Source: Rhodopseudomonas palustris
GTDB taxonomy: Bacteria; Pseudomonadota; Alphaproteobacteria; Rhizobiales; Xanthobacteraceae
Direction: 5' to 3'
Length of the DNA stretch: 64,000 nucleotides
Assembly: GCF_003031265.1 (NCBI RefSeq)
Contig: NZ_CP019966.1
Coordinates: 4,869,501-4,933,500, forward strand
Shown: piece by piece, positions 11,201-19,818 of the stretch
How positions within the stretch are numbered: the first letter of the stretch is position 1
How the letters are laid out: each line of letters starts with the position of its first letter
Notes under the pieces: generated by a model
What the model was told of the DNA's origin: nothing
The model's database searches: none
Seen by the model: only the letters and a program-made list of their open reading frames with translations
Position numbers and translations under genes: made by a program

Positions 11201-11735
11201 CAAGAAGCTGCGCACCGGCATCCAGAGCCTGAACAAGGAAGCCCGCGAGCGGCTGCTCGCCTCGTTCGACGTCGTCAACGGTCACTTCAAGCGGCTGTTC
11301 ACCACGCTGTTCGGCGGCGGCGAAGCCGAGCTGAAGCTGATCGAAAGCGACGATCCGCTCGAAGCCGGTCTCGACATTATCGCCAAGCCGCCGGGCAAGA
11401 AACCGCAGTCGCTGTCGCTGCTCTCGGGCGGCGAGCAGGCGCTGACCGCGATGGCGCTGATCTTCGCGGTGTTCTTGACCAACCCGTCGCCGATCTGCGT
11501 GCTGGACGAAGTCGACGCGCCGCTCGACGACCACAACGTCGAACGGTTCTGCGACCTGCTCACCGACATGGCGAAGACCACGGAAACCCGGTTCATCACC
11601 ATCACCCACAACCCGATCACCATGGCCCGCATGAACCGCCTGTTCGGCGTCACCATGGCCGAACGCGGCGTCTCCCAGCTGGTCTCCGTCGACCTCCAGG
11701 GCGCGGTGGATATTCTCGATCAGAACGTGGCGTGA
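8271..11735 (+). CDS. smc: Chromosome segregation ATPase SMC
   Basis: 1154-residue condensin subunit. It starts with the canonical MKLTRLRLHGFKSF. Walker A GPNGCGKSN is at residues 31-39. Long coiled coils flank a hinge around residues 510-640. The ABC signature LLSGGEQAL is near residue 1051 and Walker B CVLDEVDAPLDD near 1077. SMC compacts and separates sister chromosomes with ScpA/ScpB, neither of which is encoded here. The ATG at 8271 is chosen because 35 possible upstream codons have no similarity to SMC proteins. The very high Ala/Glu/Arg content explains the long spurious open frames on the other strand. Confidence 0.97.
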   Translation: MKLTRLRLHGFKSFVEPTDFMIEPGLTGVVGPNGCGKSNLVEALRWAMGETSHKSLRATDMDAVIFAGSGNRPARNHAEVVMSIDNSDRTAPAALNDSDTLDISRRIEREAGSVYRINGREVRARDVQLLFADAATGARSPALVHQGKIGEIIQAKPEQRRRVLEDAAGVAGLHARRHEAELRLKAAETNLTRVEDVIGQLSTQVDGLKKQARQAIRFREVAAKVRKTEAMLYHLRWRDAQAEVGAAAEVHDLGVRQLAECTRVQAEASRIQAERASTLPSLREAEARAAAGLQRLINAREQLDREEARAKERVVELERRLTQFSSDVAREQQQAIDADAALERLDTEDVELREEILERVEKRSGVDERVAEADASLSEAEQLFAELTTQLAELTARRNQFEQSVRTHRDRLARLDTEIKNVESEIDRLSAETSGAGDLTELAEAVEIAQELLAEQEAAVQAAEAAQIAARQTLDGSRAPLVEADKKVQRLETEAKTISKILNGETKNLWPPIIDGITVAKGYEKAIGAVLGDDLDAPVDPSAPMRWTDVGVQPEDPALPEGVEALAQHVTAPPELARRLAQIGVVTKERGNELCEKLKTGQRLVSLDGDVWRWDGFVASAHAPTGAARRLAERARLTDIENELEQARIDAAAKRQALETAEAELKMAAAAETASREALRGARREVDAARERFAAAEREVNRHAARKSALAEAQSRLATDRAEAEAALENAEAQIADLEPNTEAEARLAAVRGDIDGRRRIAAQIRAEAQALAREAELADKRLQAIAAERMDWQKRKAGAASQIATVEERVAELTAERAELENAPEVFAEKRSAVITEIEFAEADRRAAADALAAAEQAMSETDRLAKASLEQLSSAREACARAEERMEAARRRLEDVEREIRDMLEVEPQAAAQLAEITEGADLPPLAEIEESLDKLRRDRERLGAVNLRAEEELNEVETQHGTLAAERDDLVEAIKKLRTGIQSLNKEARERLLASFDVVNGHFKRLFTTLFGGGEAELKLIESDDPLEAGLDIIAKPPGKKPQSLSLLSGGEQALTAMALIFAVFLTNPSPICVLDEVDAPLDDHNVERFCDLLTDMAKTTETRFITITHNPITMARMNRLFGVTMAERGVSQLVSVDLQGAVDILDQNVA

Positions 11736-11784
11736 GCGGCGCTCGCGCCAAGGCAGTGACGCGGCGCAGAAGGATCGACGGATC

Positions 11785-11887
11785 CGTCATCGCCGGGCTT
11801 GACCCGGCGATCCATCTTGTTCGCAAATCATCTTCGTGCTGCGCGCTGCGCGCGCTGATGGATGCGCGGGTCAAGCCCGCGCATGAC
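11785..11887. repeat. Dispersed palindromic repeat, family A (copy 2)
   Basis: Same organisation as the element at 7726-7829: CGTCAT, a palindrome centred on GGGCTTGACCCGG, a variable centre containing GCGC runs, a second palindrome GCGGGTCAAGCCCGC, and ATGACA at the end. It lies between smc and the Rsm22-like gene. Confidence 0.8.
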
Positions 11888-11970
11888 ACACCATTGAGCG
11901 GCGACACATCGAGCAGCTGTACTCCCTCGCTGCCGGCGAAACGCGGTGTCACCCGGCAAAGGGTGAGCTG

Positions 11971-12939
11971 TTGATCCCCCCATCCCTCCCCGCCGAACTC
12001 AGAGCCGCGCTGGAGCACAAGCTGCACGGCCTCGCACGCGCCGACACGGCGGCGCGTGCGGAGCGGATTTCGCTGACCTATCGCGGCGGCGGCACCTCGG
12101 CGCCGATCACCAGCGAAGCCGACGCGCTGGCCTATGCGGGCGCGCGGATGCCTGCGACCTACGCGGCGGTGATCGCCTGTCTCAACGCGCTGTCTGCGAT
12201 CCGCCCCGACTTCGCCCCGGCCACGCTGCTCGATGTCGGCGCCGGGCCTGGCACCGCGAGCTGGGCCGCCGCGCAGGCGTTCGAAACGCTGCAGCGCTTC
12301 ACGCTGCTCGACGCCAATCCGGCGCTGCGCAACCTCGCTCTCCAGCTCGCTGAGGCAACGCGCCTGCCGGCGATCGACTACCGGCTCGGCGACGCCGGCA
12401 AGGCGCTGGCCGATGCACCGGAGGCGGCGCTGGTGATCGCCAGCTACGTCATCAACGAGCTCTCCGACACCGCTCGCGCAACCTTTGCCGACGCGCTGTG
12501 GCGTAAGACCACAGATACGCTGCTGGTGGTCGAACCCGGCACGCCCGCCGGCTACCAGCGCATCCTCGACCTGCGCGACCGGCTGATCGCCCAAGGCGCG
12601 CGCGTGATCGCGCCTTGCCCGCACGAGGCCGCCTGTCCGCTGACCGCACCGGACTGGTGCCACTTCGTGCAGCGGCTGCCGCGCTCGAAGCTGCATCTGC
12701 AGCTCAAGGCCGCCGACGTCCCGTTCGAAGACGAGAAGTTCAGCTACGTGGCGCTGACGCGCGCTGCATTGCCGGAGCGGCCGGCGCGCGTGCTGGCGCA
12801 GCCCGAGCAGACCAAGGCGGCGATCACCGCCAAACTCTGCACGCCGGCCGGCAAGCTCAAGCTCGCCGTCGCCCCCCGCCGCGACAAGCCCGCCTACGCC
12901 CGCTTCCGCCGTCTCGACTGGGGCGACACCGTCGATTGA
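11971..12939 (+). CDS. Rsm22-family small-subunit ribosomal methyltransferase-like protein
   Basis: 322 residues. SAM-binding motif I LLDVGAGPGTASW is at residues 86-98. A Cys-containing segment follows (CPHEAACPL ... DWCHFVQR, around 214-235), which in the Rsm22/METTL17 family binds a metal or Fe-S cluster. The family associates with the small ribosomal subunit; bacterial members are poorly studied, so an rRNA methylation role is inferred. The apparent start is a TTG at 11971 with weak GGGTGAG upstream; no in-frame ATG fits better. It is monocistronic between two repeat or intergenic elements. Confidence 0.85.
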   Translation: MIPPSLPAELRAALEHKLHGLARADTAARAERISLTYRGGGTSAPITSEADALAYAGARMPATYAAVIACLNALSAIRPDFAPATLLDVGAGPGTASWAAAQAFETLQRFTLLDANPALRNLALQLAEATRLPAIDYRLGDAGKALADAPEAALVIASYVINELSDTARATFADALWRKTTDTLLVVEPGTPAGYQRILDLRDRLIAQGARVIAPCPHEAACPLTAPDWCHFVQRLPRSKLHLQLKAADVPFEDEKFSYVALTRAALPERPARVLAQPEQTKAAITAKLCTPAGKLKLAVAPRRDKPAYARFRRLDWGDTVD

Positions 12940-13038
12940 ACGCTTCAACCTGCCGCGACGACCTACAGGTGCCGCGCGGGTGGCGCGGTCCCGGCCGCAC
13001 GCGTGCCGTTCAGGCGCAAGGTGCAGGGTCGTCGTTGA

Positions 13039-13605
13039 ATGGGAACCGGCAATATGTGGATCTTTCTCGGCATCGTCGTCGCGCTCGCGCTGTATGCGCT
13101 CGTGACCTACAACCGCCTGGTGGCGCTGCGGCAACGCGTCGGACAGGCGTTCGCCGACATCGACGTGCAGCTCAAGCAGCGGCACGATCTGATTCCGAAC
13201 CTGGTCGAGACCGTGAAGGGCTATGCGGCGCACGAGCGCTCGACGCTCGAAGACGTCGTCAAGGCGCGCAACGCCGCGATCTCGGCGCAGGGGCCCGGCC
13301 AGATGGCCGCGGCCGAGAACGCGCTGACCGCCTCGCTCGGCCGGCTGATCGCGCTCGGCGAGGCCTATCCGGACCTCAAGGCCAACGCCAATTTCCAGCA
13401 GCTACAGGGCGAGCTCAGCGACATCGAGAACAAGATCGCGGCGAGCCGCCGGTTCTTCAACAACGCCGTGCAGGAGTACAACACCGGCATCCAGCAGATG
13501 CCCGCCGCGCTGTTCGCCGCCCCCCTCGGCTTCACCCACAAGGACTACTTCGACCTCGGCGAGACGCGCACCCAGGTCGAGCAGGTGCCGCAGGTGAAGT
13601 TCTAG
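13039..13605 (+). CDS. LemA family membrane protein
   Basis: 188 residues. One N-terminal transmembrane helix (about residues 6-24) precedes the LemA motif VGQAFADIDVQLKQRHDLIP and NLVETVKGYAAHE, and a long helical cytoplasmic or periplasmic domain. LemA proteins have no settled biochemical role. Here, as in many bacteria, the gene is followed by an M48 metalloprotease, which suggests a joint membrane-quality-control function. The 166-bp gap between the two genes is filled by a palindromic repeat (13618-13737). Confidence 0.93.
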   Translation: MGTGNMWIFLGIVVALALYALVTYNRLVALRQRVGQAFADIDVQLKQRHDLIPNLVETVKGYAAHERSTLEDVVKARNAAISAQGPGQMAAAENALTASLGRLIALGEAYPDLKANANFQQLQGELSDIENKIAASRRFFNNAVQEYNTGIQQMPAALFAAPLGFTHKDYFDLGETRTQVEQVPQVKF

Positions 13606-13617
13606 TTCGAACGCCTC

Positions 13618-13737
13618 TCGCTCCCCTCCCCCTTGCGGGGAGGGGTCGGGGGTTGGGGGCCACGAACTCCGTGCTCGCGTCCACCCCCACCCGACCGGCC
13701 TTACGGCCGGCCACCCTCCCCGCAAGGGGGAGGGAGG
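13618..13737. repeat. Dispersed inverted repeat, family D (copy 1)
   Basis: The arms CTCCCCCTTGCGGGGAGGG and its near-complement CCCTCCCCGCAAGGGGGAGG flank a centre with a GGCCGGCCTTACGGCCGGCC-like palindrome. It lies between lemA and the M48 protease gene, so it is probably transcribed within that operon. A related element is at 16667-16816. Confidence 0.75.
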
Positions 13738-13771
13738 TTCAGGCCGGCGCTGCGAGGATTGGACACCCATC

Positions 13772-14965
13772 ATGGCCGCCTACGGTCTCTACACCCACAT
13801 CGCCGCCAACAAGACCCGGTCGGTCGTGCTGCTGATCGGGCTGTTCGTGCTGGTGTACGTGCTGGTCTATGCCGGCGCACTGATCGCCGAGGTGATGATC
13901 GATGGCGAGCGCACGGTGCCGGACTATCTGCGCGCCGCCACCGCTGACCTGATCAAGGCGGCGCCGTTCGCCACCATCGGCGCGGCGCTGTGGATCGTGA
14001 TCGCCTATTTCTTCCACCAGAAGCTGATCGACGCCGTGACCGGCGGCCATACGGTGACGCGGACCGAACAGCCGCGGCTGTATAATCTGCTCGAGAACCT
14101 GTGCATCTCGCGCGGCATTCCGATGCCGAAGCTGAAGATCATGGACAGCGAAGCGTTGAACGCCTTCGCCAGCGGCCTCAACACCAAGCAATACGCCGTC
14201 ACGGTGACATCGGGGCTGGTGGAGCGGCTCGACGATGCCGAACTCGAAGCGGTGCTGGCGCACGAGCTGACCCACATCAGGAACGGCGATGTCCAGATGA
14301 TGGTGATCGCGGTGATCATCGCCGGCGTCGTCGGATTCTTCGGCGAGTTGATGTTCAGGCTGTTCTTCCAGGGCGGGGTACGGATCGGCGGCGGCTGGTC
14401 GGGCGGCGGCTCGTCGTCGTCCTCTTCCTCCTCGTCGTCGGGCGACCGCAAGAGCGGCGGCGGCGCGATCATCGTGGTGATCCTGGCGATCGTACTGATC
14501 CTGCTGGCTTGGCTGCTGTCGCAGGTGGTGAAGCTGGCGCTGTCGCGGTCGCGCGAATTCCTCGCCGACGCCGGCTCGGTGGAACTGACCAAGAATCCGG
14601 ATTCGATGATCTCCGCACTGCGCAAGATCGAGAACCGCGGCGAACTGCCGGGCGCGACCTCGGCGGTGATGGAGATGTGCGTCGACAATCCGCGCTCCGG
14701 CTTCTCCGATCTGTTCGCCACCCACCCTTCGGTCGAGGCGCGGGTCGACGCGCTGGTCAAGTTTGCCGGCGGACATTACCAGCCGCCGCTGCCCGCTTTG
14801 CCGGCGGAGCAGGATGACAATGACACCGCCGCCAGTCGGGAAGGTTCGAAGGTCGATGGTGAAGCGCCAGCTTCCGCCGAGCCGCCGCACGGACCTTGGA
14901 GCGACACGCCCGCGCCGACGCCGAAACCGTCGCTGCTGCGCGGACCTTGGGGCCGGCGCGGCTGA
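13772..14965 (+). CDS. M48 family (HtpX-like) zinc metalloprotease
   Basis: 397-residue integral-membrane protease. Hydrophobic segments lie near residues 18-42, 66-82, 175-200 and 232-255. The zinc motif HELTH is at residues 164-168, with further ligands expected in SREFLADAGS. HtpX-type enzymes degrade damaged membrane proteins. An unusual Gly/Ser-rich loop (about residues 206-230), including ten consecutive serines at 214-223, separates two membrane segments. The C-terminal tail of about 60 residues is Pro/Ala-rich and probably disordered. It is downstream of lemA, likely the same transcript. Confidence 0.92.
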   Translation: MAAYGLYTHIAANKTRSVVLLIGLFVLVYVLVYAGALIAEVMIDGERTVPDYLRAATADLIKAAPFATIGAALWIVIAYFFHQKLIDAVTGGHTVTRTEQPRLYNLLENLCISRGIPMPKLKIMDSEALNAFASGLNTKQYAVTVTSGLVERLDDAELEAVLAHELTHIRNGDVQMMVIAVIIAGVVGFFGELMFRLFFQGGVRIGGGWSGGGSSSSSSSSSSGDRKSGGGAIIVVILAIVLILLAWLLSQVVKLALSRSREFLADAGSVELTKNPDSMISALRKIENRGELPGATSAVMEMCVDNPRSGFSDLFATHPSVEARVDALVKFAGGHYQPPLPALPAEQDDNDTAASREGSKVDGEAPASAEPPHGPWSDTPAPTPKPSLLRGPWGRRG

Positions 14966-15143
14966 CCGCCCAAATCAGCGGCACTGCCTCGCATCTGAAC
15001 GAATTTGTTGAGGACCCGCAGGCGTCATTGCCCGACCGATTGAATTATCCCTTGTTTCTGCCATGTTCGCGCCCAAAGCAGAGGTCTGCACCTTGGCCGG
15101 CACGGCCGCGGTGGGGGATCGAACCGGCCGGTAAAGGAATCTC

Positions 15144-15917
15144 ATGGCGAAGCCAGCAGTGATCGTCGTCGGCGCAGACAAGGGCGGCGTGGGCAAAACC
15201 ACGGTGTCGCGCACCCTGCTCGACTATTTCAGCGCCAACAACGTTCCGACCCGCGCCTTCGACACCGAGTCGCCGCGCGGCACGCTGAAGCGCTTCCATC
15301 CCGACATCACCGAGATCGTCGACATGACGTCGACGGCCGACCAGATGAAGATCTTCGACACGCTGAACTCGGCGGTGCCGTCGGTGACCGTGATCGACGT
15401 CCGCGCCGGCCTGTTGTCGCCCGCCCTGGCCTCGTTGCGCGACATCGGCTTCCTCGATGCGGCGCGCTCCGGCCAGATCACCTTCGCGGTGTTCCATATT
15501 CTCGGCCCGTCGATCGCCTCGCTCGATGAAATCGCCGAGACCGCCAACTTCATGATCGGCGCGAAGTACTTCCTGACGAAGAACTTCATCAACAACACCA
15601 GCTTCTTCGAGTGGGACCAGGCGACCTACAATTCGTACTTCCACCGCATCAAGGACGCCACCGAACTGACGATTCCGAAGCTCAACGAAATGGCGTACGA
15701 GCAGGTCGAAGTGTCGTCGGTGCCGTTCCTGAAGTTCGTCGCCAACAAGGGCGTCAGCGGCGAGCCGGCCAACTACTCCTTCGTGCTGCGCGGCTATGTC
15801 CGGCATTGGCTCGCCAATGTCTGGAGCGAGTTCGACCGGATCAAGCTGACCGACATCGTCGGCAAGGACAAGAACGGCCGCGGCACCCCGGTGACCGACG
15901 AGCCGGGCGAGAAATAG
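15144..15917 (+). CDS. ParA/MinD-like P-loop ATPase of unknown role
   Basis: 257 residues. A deviant Walker A (ADKGGVGKTTVSR) starts near residue 9, followed by a switch-like AFDTESPRG and a Walker B-type strand VTVIDVRAG. These place it in the SIMIBI/ParA-MinD class, but it lacks the usual dimer-interface and DNA-binding features I would expect of a partition ATPase. AAAGGAA precedes the ATG. A second P-loop protein begins 58 nt downstream and likely shares the transcript. Cargo and function are not recognisable. Confidence 0.75.
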   Translation: MAKPAVIVVGADKGGVGKTTVSRTLLDYFSANNVPTRAFDTESPRGTLKRFHPDITEIVDMTSTADQMKIFDTLNSAVPSVTVIDVRAGLLSPALASLRDIGFLDAARSGQITFAVFHILGPSIASLDEIAETANFMIGAKYFLTKNFINNTSFFEWDQATYNSYFHRIKDATELTIPKLNEMAYEQVEVSSVPFLKFVANKGVSGEPANYSFVLRGYVRHWLANVWSEFDRIKLTDIVGKDKNGRGTPVTDEPGEK

Positions 15918-15975
15918 TTCGCATCGCTGAGGAAACCGGCTATATCGGACGGCCTTCCCCGACCGATACAGCCTG

Positions 15976-16641
15976 ATGTCGCGCACTCCGGTTTACATCG
16001 TCTGTTCGCCGCGCCCGTTCGTCGGCAAGACCCTGATCGCCCGCGTGCTCACCGAATATCTGCTGCTGCAGCGCGGCTCGGTGCTGGCGTTCGACATCAA
16101 CGTCAAAGAACCGTCGCTGCTCGATTATCTGCCGCGCGTCACCGAGACCGCGCAGGTCGACGATACCTTCGGCAAGATGGCGCTGATGGATCGGCTGATC
16201 CTGAACGACGGCCTCGCCAAGGTGATCGACCTCGGCTTCCACGCCTTCGACGAGTTCTTCGACACCTTCGCCGAGATCGGCTTCATCAAGGAAGCGGTGC
16301 GGCGGCAGGTGGCGCCGGTGGTGCTGTTCCTCGCCGACACCGACCGCAATTCGGCGCGGGCCTATGATCACCTGCAGGATATCGTGCCGCCGCGGCAGCT
16401 GATCACCATCGACAACGAACACATCCTGCTCGGCGAGCTGCCGGCGGTGTACGCCCACGGCCGGGTGATGCGAATCCGCGGGCTGCCGCCGTTCCTGAAG
16501 ACCTATATCGACCGTGTGAACTTCTCGTTCACCGGCTACCTGCGCGCCGAGCCGGACGCCTCCACCGAACTCAACCAGTGGATCCGCACCAACTACACGA
16601 CCTTCCGTGCGCTCGAGCTGGAGCTGACGCAGGGACGGTAG
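15976..16641 (+). CDS. P-loop NTPase-like protein paired with the preceding gene
   Basis: 221 residues. The N-terminus VYIVCSPRPFVGKTLIARVL is a ParA/dethiobiotin-synthetase-like P-loop in which the usual KGG is replaced by RPF while VGKT is kept. The next strand AFDINVKEPSL parallels AFDTESPRG of the upstream protein, so the two are probably ancient homologues that may form a hetero-pair. The C-terminus contains RGLPPFLKTYIDRVNFSF. No known family name is recognised; function unknown. Confidence 0.7.
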   Translation: MSRTPVYIVCSPRPFVGKTLIARVLTEYLLLQRGSVLAFDINVKEPSLLDYLPRVTETAQVDDTFGKMALMDRLILNDGLAKVIDLGFHAFDEFFDTFAEIGFIKEAVRRQVAPVVLFLADTDRNSARAYDHLQDIVPPRQLITIDNEHILLGELPAVYAHGRVMRIRGLPPFLKTYIDRVNFSFTGYLRAEPDASTELNQWIRTNYTTFRALELELTQGR

Positions 16642-16666
16642 CGCTGCCTCCCGCCCGCAAAGCCTG

Positions 16667-16816
16667 CTCCCTCGCCCCGCTCTTGCGGGGAGAGGGCTGG
16701 GGTGAGGGGCTGCGGCCTCCCAGCGCGTGCCAGCTTGCTGATATGCAGTGCCTGGCCCCACGCGGATTGCTACGCAATCCGACCTCTCCTCGCAAAAGGT
16801 CGGGGAGAGGTTGGGC
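16667..16816. repeat. Dispersed inverted repeat, family D (copy 2)
   Basis: Contains CCCTCGCCCCGCTCTTGCGG followed by GGAGAGGGCTGGGGTGAGGGG. After a short centre comes a second half with GATTGCTACGCAATC and CCTCTCC...GGGGAGAGG arms. It separates the P-loop gene pair from the convergent apt gene, where a transcript-ending hairpin would be useful. Confidence 0.7.
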
Positions 16817-16846
16817 AATGCCAAAAGAGTCAGGCTGGACCTAGCC

Positions 16847-17392
16847 TCAGTGCCCTTCGAATGCCACCAGGGTGCGGACCGGGACGCCCATGGCACGGAT
16901 CTTGGCGGCGCCGCCGAGCTCCGGCAGGTCGATCACAAAGCAGGCGGCCACGACTTCGGCACCGATCTGGCGGAGCAGCTTGATGGCCCCCTCGGCAGTG
17001 CCGCCGGTCGCGATCAGATCGTCGACCAGGATCACCTTCTCGCCGGGCTTCAGCGCGTCGACGTGGATCTCGATGATGTCGGTGCCGTATTCCAGCGCGT
17101 ATTCCATCGACACGCAGGTGTGCGGCAGCTTGCCCTTCTTGCGGATCGGCACGAAGCCTGATGAGACCTGATGGGCGATCGCGCCGCCGATGATGAAGCC
17201 GCGTGCCTCGATGCCCGCCACCTTGTCGATCTTCGAACCCGCCCACGGCTGCACCAGCTCGTCGATCGCCCGGCGGAACGCCCGCGGTTCGCCGAGCAGC
17301 GTGGTGATGTCGCGGAAGATGATGCCAGGCTTGGGATAATCCGGAATCGCCCGGACGCTGGCTTTCAAATCGTTTGCAAACTCGGGGGTCAT
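16847..17392 (-). CDS. apt: Adenine phosphoribosyltransferase
   Basis: 181 residues, the usual length. Converts adenine + PRPP to AMP in purine salvage. The PRPP-binding motif [13 protein letters not shown] is present, as are the family-typical [14 protein letters not shown] near the N-terminus and [15 protein letters not shown] at 17392. It is the gene after trpE(G) on the same strand, but the 153-nt gap argues for separate expression. Confidence 0.96.
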   Translation of the reverse strand: MTPEFANDLKASVRAIPDYPKPGIIFRDITTLLGEPRAFRRAIDELVQPWAGSKIDKVAGIEARGFIIGGAIAHQVSSGFVPIRKKGKLPHTCVSMEYALEYGTDIIEIHVDALKPGEKVILVDDLIATGGTAEGAIKLLRQIGAEVVAACFVIDLPELGGAAKIRAMGVPVRTLVAFEGH

Positions 17393-17545
17393 CGGCGCGG
17401 GTCTTTCGTTACGGATGGGCGCAATTCGTCATCGGAAGGCGGGAGGCGCAATCGGGCAATTCGGCTGAGTTACCGCCGGAGGTGGTAGCAGAGCTCCCCC
17501 GGCGGGCCTTCGATCTGGATCAATCGGCGCCGCAGGCCATTTGGC

Positions 17546-19705
17546 CTAGACTGGCTGGCCGAGCCGGAAGGCGTTTTCGACGATCCGCAGCCCGACCTCG
17601 CCGCCGAGCGACATCAGCGACTCGGGGTGGAATTGCACGCCGCCGACCGGCAGGGTCTTGTGCTCGATCGCCATCGCGATGCCGTCGTCGGTGGAGGCGG
17701 TGACGGTCAGCTCCTTCGGCATGTCGCGCATGTCGACATACAGCGAGTGGTAGCGGCCGATCGTGACCTCGCCCGGCAGGCCGCGCATCAGCGTGCCGCC
17801 GCGCACCTGGATCCGTGACGGCCGCCCGTGCGCCGGCTGCGCCAGCTGGCCGAGCGTGCCGCCGAAATACTCGCCCATCGCCTGGACGCCGAGGCAGACG
17901 CCGAAGATCGGCAGCTTCTTGGCGAGCGCGGCGTCGATCGTGTCCTTGATCTTGAAGTCCTCCGGCCGGCCGGGGCCGGGCGACAGCACCAACAGATCGT
18001 AGGCATTCTCGGCCAGCATCTTCAGGCCGTGGACGTAGCGCACCACCGTGACCTGGGCGCCGACCTGGCGGAAGTAATCCGCCAGCATGTGCACGAAGGA
18101 ATCGTCGTGGTCGACCAGCAGCACCTTCTTGCCCGAGCCGGTGGCGTCCGGCGCCACCGCCGACAGCGGCTTGGCCGGGTCGCCGCGCAGCGCCTGGAAC
18201 AGCGCCGCGGCCTTGACCTGGCATTCCTTGTCTTCGGCCACCGGATCGGAATCGAACAAACAGGTGGCGCCGACGCGCACTTCGGCAAGACCATCCTTCA
18301 TTCGGATGGTGCGGATGGTGAGGCCGGTGTTGATCGAACCGTCGAAGCCGACCACGCCGAACGCGCCGGCGTACCAGCGCCGCGGGCTGCGCTCGTTGTC
18401 CTCGACGAACTGCATCGCCCACAGTTTCGGCGCACCGGTGACCGTCACCGCCCAGGCGTGGGTGAGGAAGGCGTCGAGCGCATCGAAGCCGGGCCGCAGC
18501 ATGCCTTCGACATGGTCGACGGTGTGGAACAGCTTCGAATAGGTCTCGATCTGGCGGCGCGCCAAAACTTTGATCGTGCCCGGCACGCAGACCCGCGCTT
18601 TGTCGTTGCGGTCGACGTCGGTACACATGTTCAGCTCGAACTCGTCTTTCTCGGAGTTCAGGAGCTTCTGGATCTGCTCGGCGTCGCTGATCGCATCACT
18701 GCCGCGGGCAATGGTGCCGGAGATCGGGCAGGTCTCGATCCGGCGGCCGTCGGAGCGAACGAACATTTCCGGCGAGGCCGACACCAGGAATTCGCCGTCG
18801 CCGAGATTGAGCAGGCCGCCATAAGGCGACGGATTGATCCGGCACAACCGCTTGAACACTTCGGCCGGCGAGCGCTCGCACGGCTCGCCGAACAGCTGGC
18901 CCGGCACCGCCTCGAACAGGTCGCCGCGGGCGAACGCCGCACGGGCCTTCTCGACCACCTTGGGATAGTCGCCCGGGGCATGATCGGCGAAGCCCTGCCG
19001 GCCGGTCTGGGTATAGACGCTCTCGGCGGTTTCGTTCGGCAGGCCGGCGGTGGACTGGCCCTTCCAAGCAAATTCATACGAGATGCTGACGCCGCGGCCG
19101 GTGGCGCGGTCATAAGCCAGCAGGCGATCCGGCACGTACAGCACGATGTCGCGCTGGTCGGCCTCACGGGCCCGCTTCTGCTTCAGGTCTTCGAACTGGA
19201 ACACCAGGTCGTAGGCAAAGGCGCCGTACAGCCCGAGCATCGGATCAGCCGGCGAGGCGAACGCGGCGACGACGGCGCGCACCAGCGAGATCGCGCTGGC
19301 CCGGCGGGTGCGCTGCTCCTCATCGACCGGAGCCTCGCCGCGGACGATGTGCCCCCTGATTTTGGTGGCGCAGGCCTGCTCGACGACGACGCAGGGCTCC
19401 TCGAGCTTGTCGGACAGGAACGCAATCAGCACCCGGCCGCGCGGATTGAGCGCCTCGATGGTGAATTTGTCGGCCTGCGTGGTGAGCGCCAGCGGCGGAT
19501 CGGCAAAGCCGAGGTCGAAGCTCTCGTAGCGGCCCGGCACGGTCGTGCCGGACGACAGCATCACGCCGCGGCGGTGATCGAGCAGATCGATCAGTTCGTC
19601 GAGCGCCTGGCCGCCGGTGAAAGGCTGGGCGCTGCGCGTCACCGCGAGGCCCGTGGCGGTCTTGTAGTCGCTGGTCGCGGGAAGCGAGAAAACGGTCCTG
19701 TTCAT
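17546..19705 (-). CDS. trpE(G): Anthranilate synthase, fused component I/II TrpE(G)
   Basis: 719-residue fusion catalysing chorismate + glutamine to anthranilate, the first step of tryptophan synthesis. The TrpE domain (about 1-510) has the chorismate-site segment CPISGTIARG and the late LSPGPG-independent core. The TrpG glutaminase (about 526-715) has LLVLSPGPGRPEDF, nucleophile Cys 604 in GVCLG, and the His/Glu pair in VQFHPES. Such fusions are characteristic of Rhizobiales. Expression is governed by the leader peptide and terminator at 19748-19875, so translation stalling on Trp codons should control read-through. The chorismate-binding and glutaminase halves both look intact. Confidence 0.97.
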   Translation of the reverse strand: MNRTVFSLPATSDYKTATGLAVTRSAQPFTGGQALDELIDLLDHRRGVMLSSGTTVPGRYESFDLGFADPPLALTTQADKFTIEALNPRGRVLIAFLSDKLEEPCVVVEQACATKIRGHIVRGEAPVDEEQRTRRASAISLVRAVVAAFASPADPMLGLYGAFAYDLVFQFEDLKQKRAREADQRDIVLYVPDRLLAYDRATGRGVSISYEFAWKGQSTAGLPNETAESVYTQTGRQGFADHAPGDYPKVVEKARAAFARGDLFEAVPGQLFGEPCERSPAEVFKRLCRINPSPYGGLLNLGDGEFLVSASPEMFVRSDGRRIETCPISGTIARGSDAISDAEQIQKLLNSEKDEFELNMCTDVDRNDKARVCVPGTIKVLARRQIETYSKLFHTVDHVEGMLRPGFDALDAFLTHAWAVTVTGAPKLWAMQFVEDNERSPRRWYAGAFGVVGFDGSINTGLTIRTIRMKDGLAEVRVGATCLFDSDPVAEDKECQVKAAALFQALRGDPAKPLSAVAPDATGSGKKVLLVDHDDSFVHMLADYFRQVGAQVTVVRYVHGLKMLAENAYDLLVLSPGPGRPEDFKIKDTIDAALAKKLPIFGVCLGVQAMGEYFGGTLGQLAQPAHGRPSRIQVRGGTLMRGLPGEVTIGRYHSLYVDMRDMPKELTVTASTDDGIAMAIEHKTLPVGGVQFHPESLMSLGGEVGLRIVENAFRLGQPV

Positions 19706-19747
19706 GGCATCCTCTTAAGCAACTTGCCGGAGGAACGCCACACAGGA

Positions 19748-19776
19748 CAAACGAAAGCCGCCTCGCGTGGCGGCCT
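19748..19776 (-). terminator. trp attenuator terminator
   Basis: Hairpin upstream of trpE(G): GCCGCC / GGCGGC 6-bp GC stem (19757-19762 with 19769-19774) and a 6-nt loop, followed on the minus strand by TTTCGTTT. It lies between the Trp-rich leader ORF and the trpE(G) start, the place of an attenuator. A second small hairpin (CACCTC/GAGGTG, 19810-19828) overlaps the end of the leader ORF and could take part in the alternative folds. Confidence 0.8.
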
Positions 19777-19818
19777 CAGGACGATCGGAAATTAACGGGA
19801 TCGCACGGCCACCTCTGG

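Noticed and set aside
17828..19795. 655-residue plus-strand open frame opposite trpE(G)
   Set aside because: Complement of a well-supported gene; Arg/His/Asp-rich sequence typical of GC-driven open frames.
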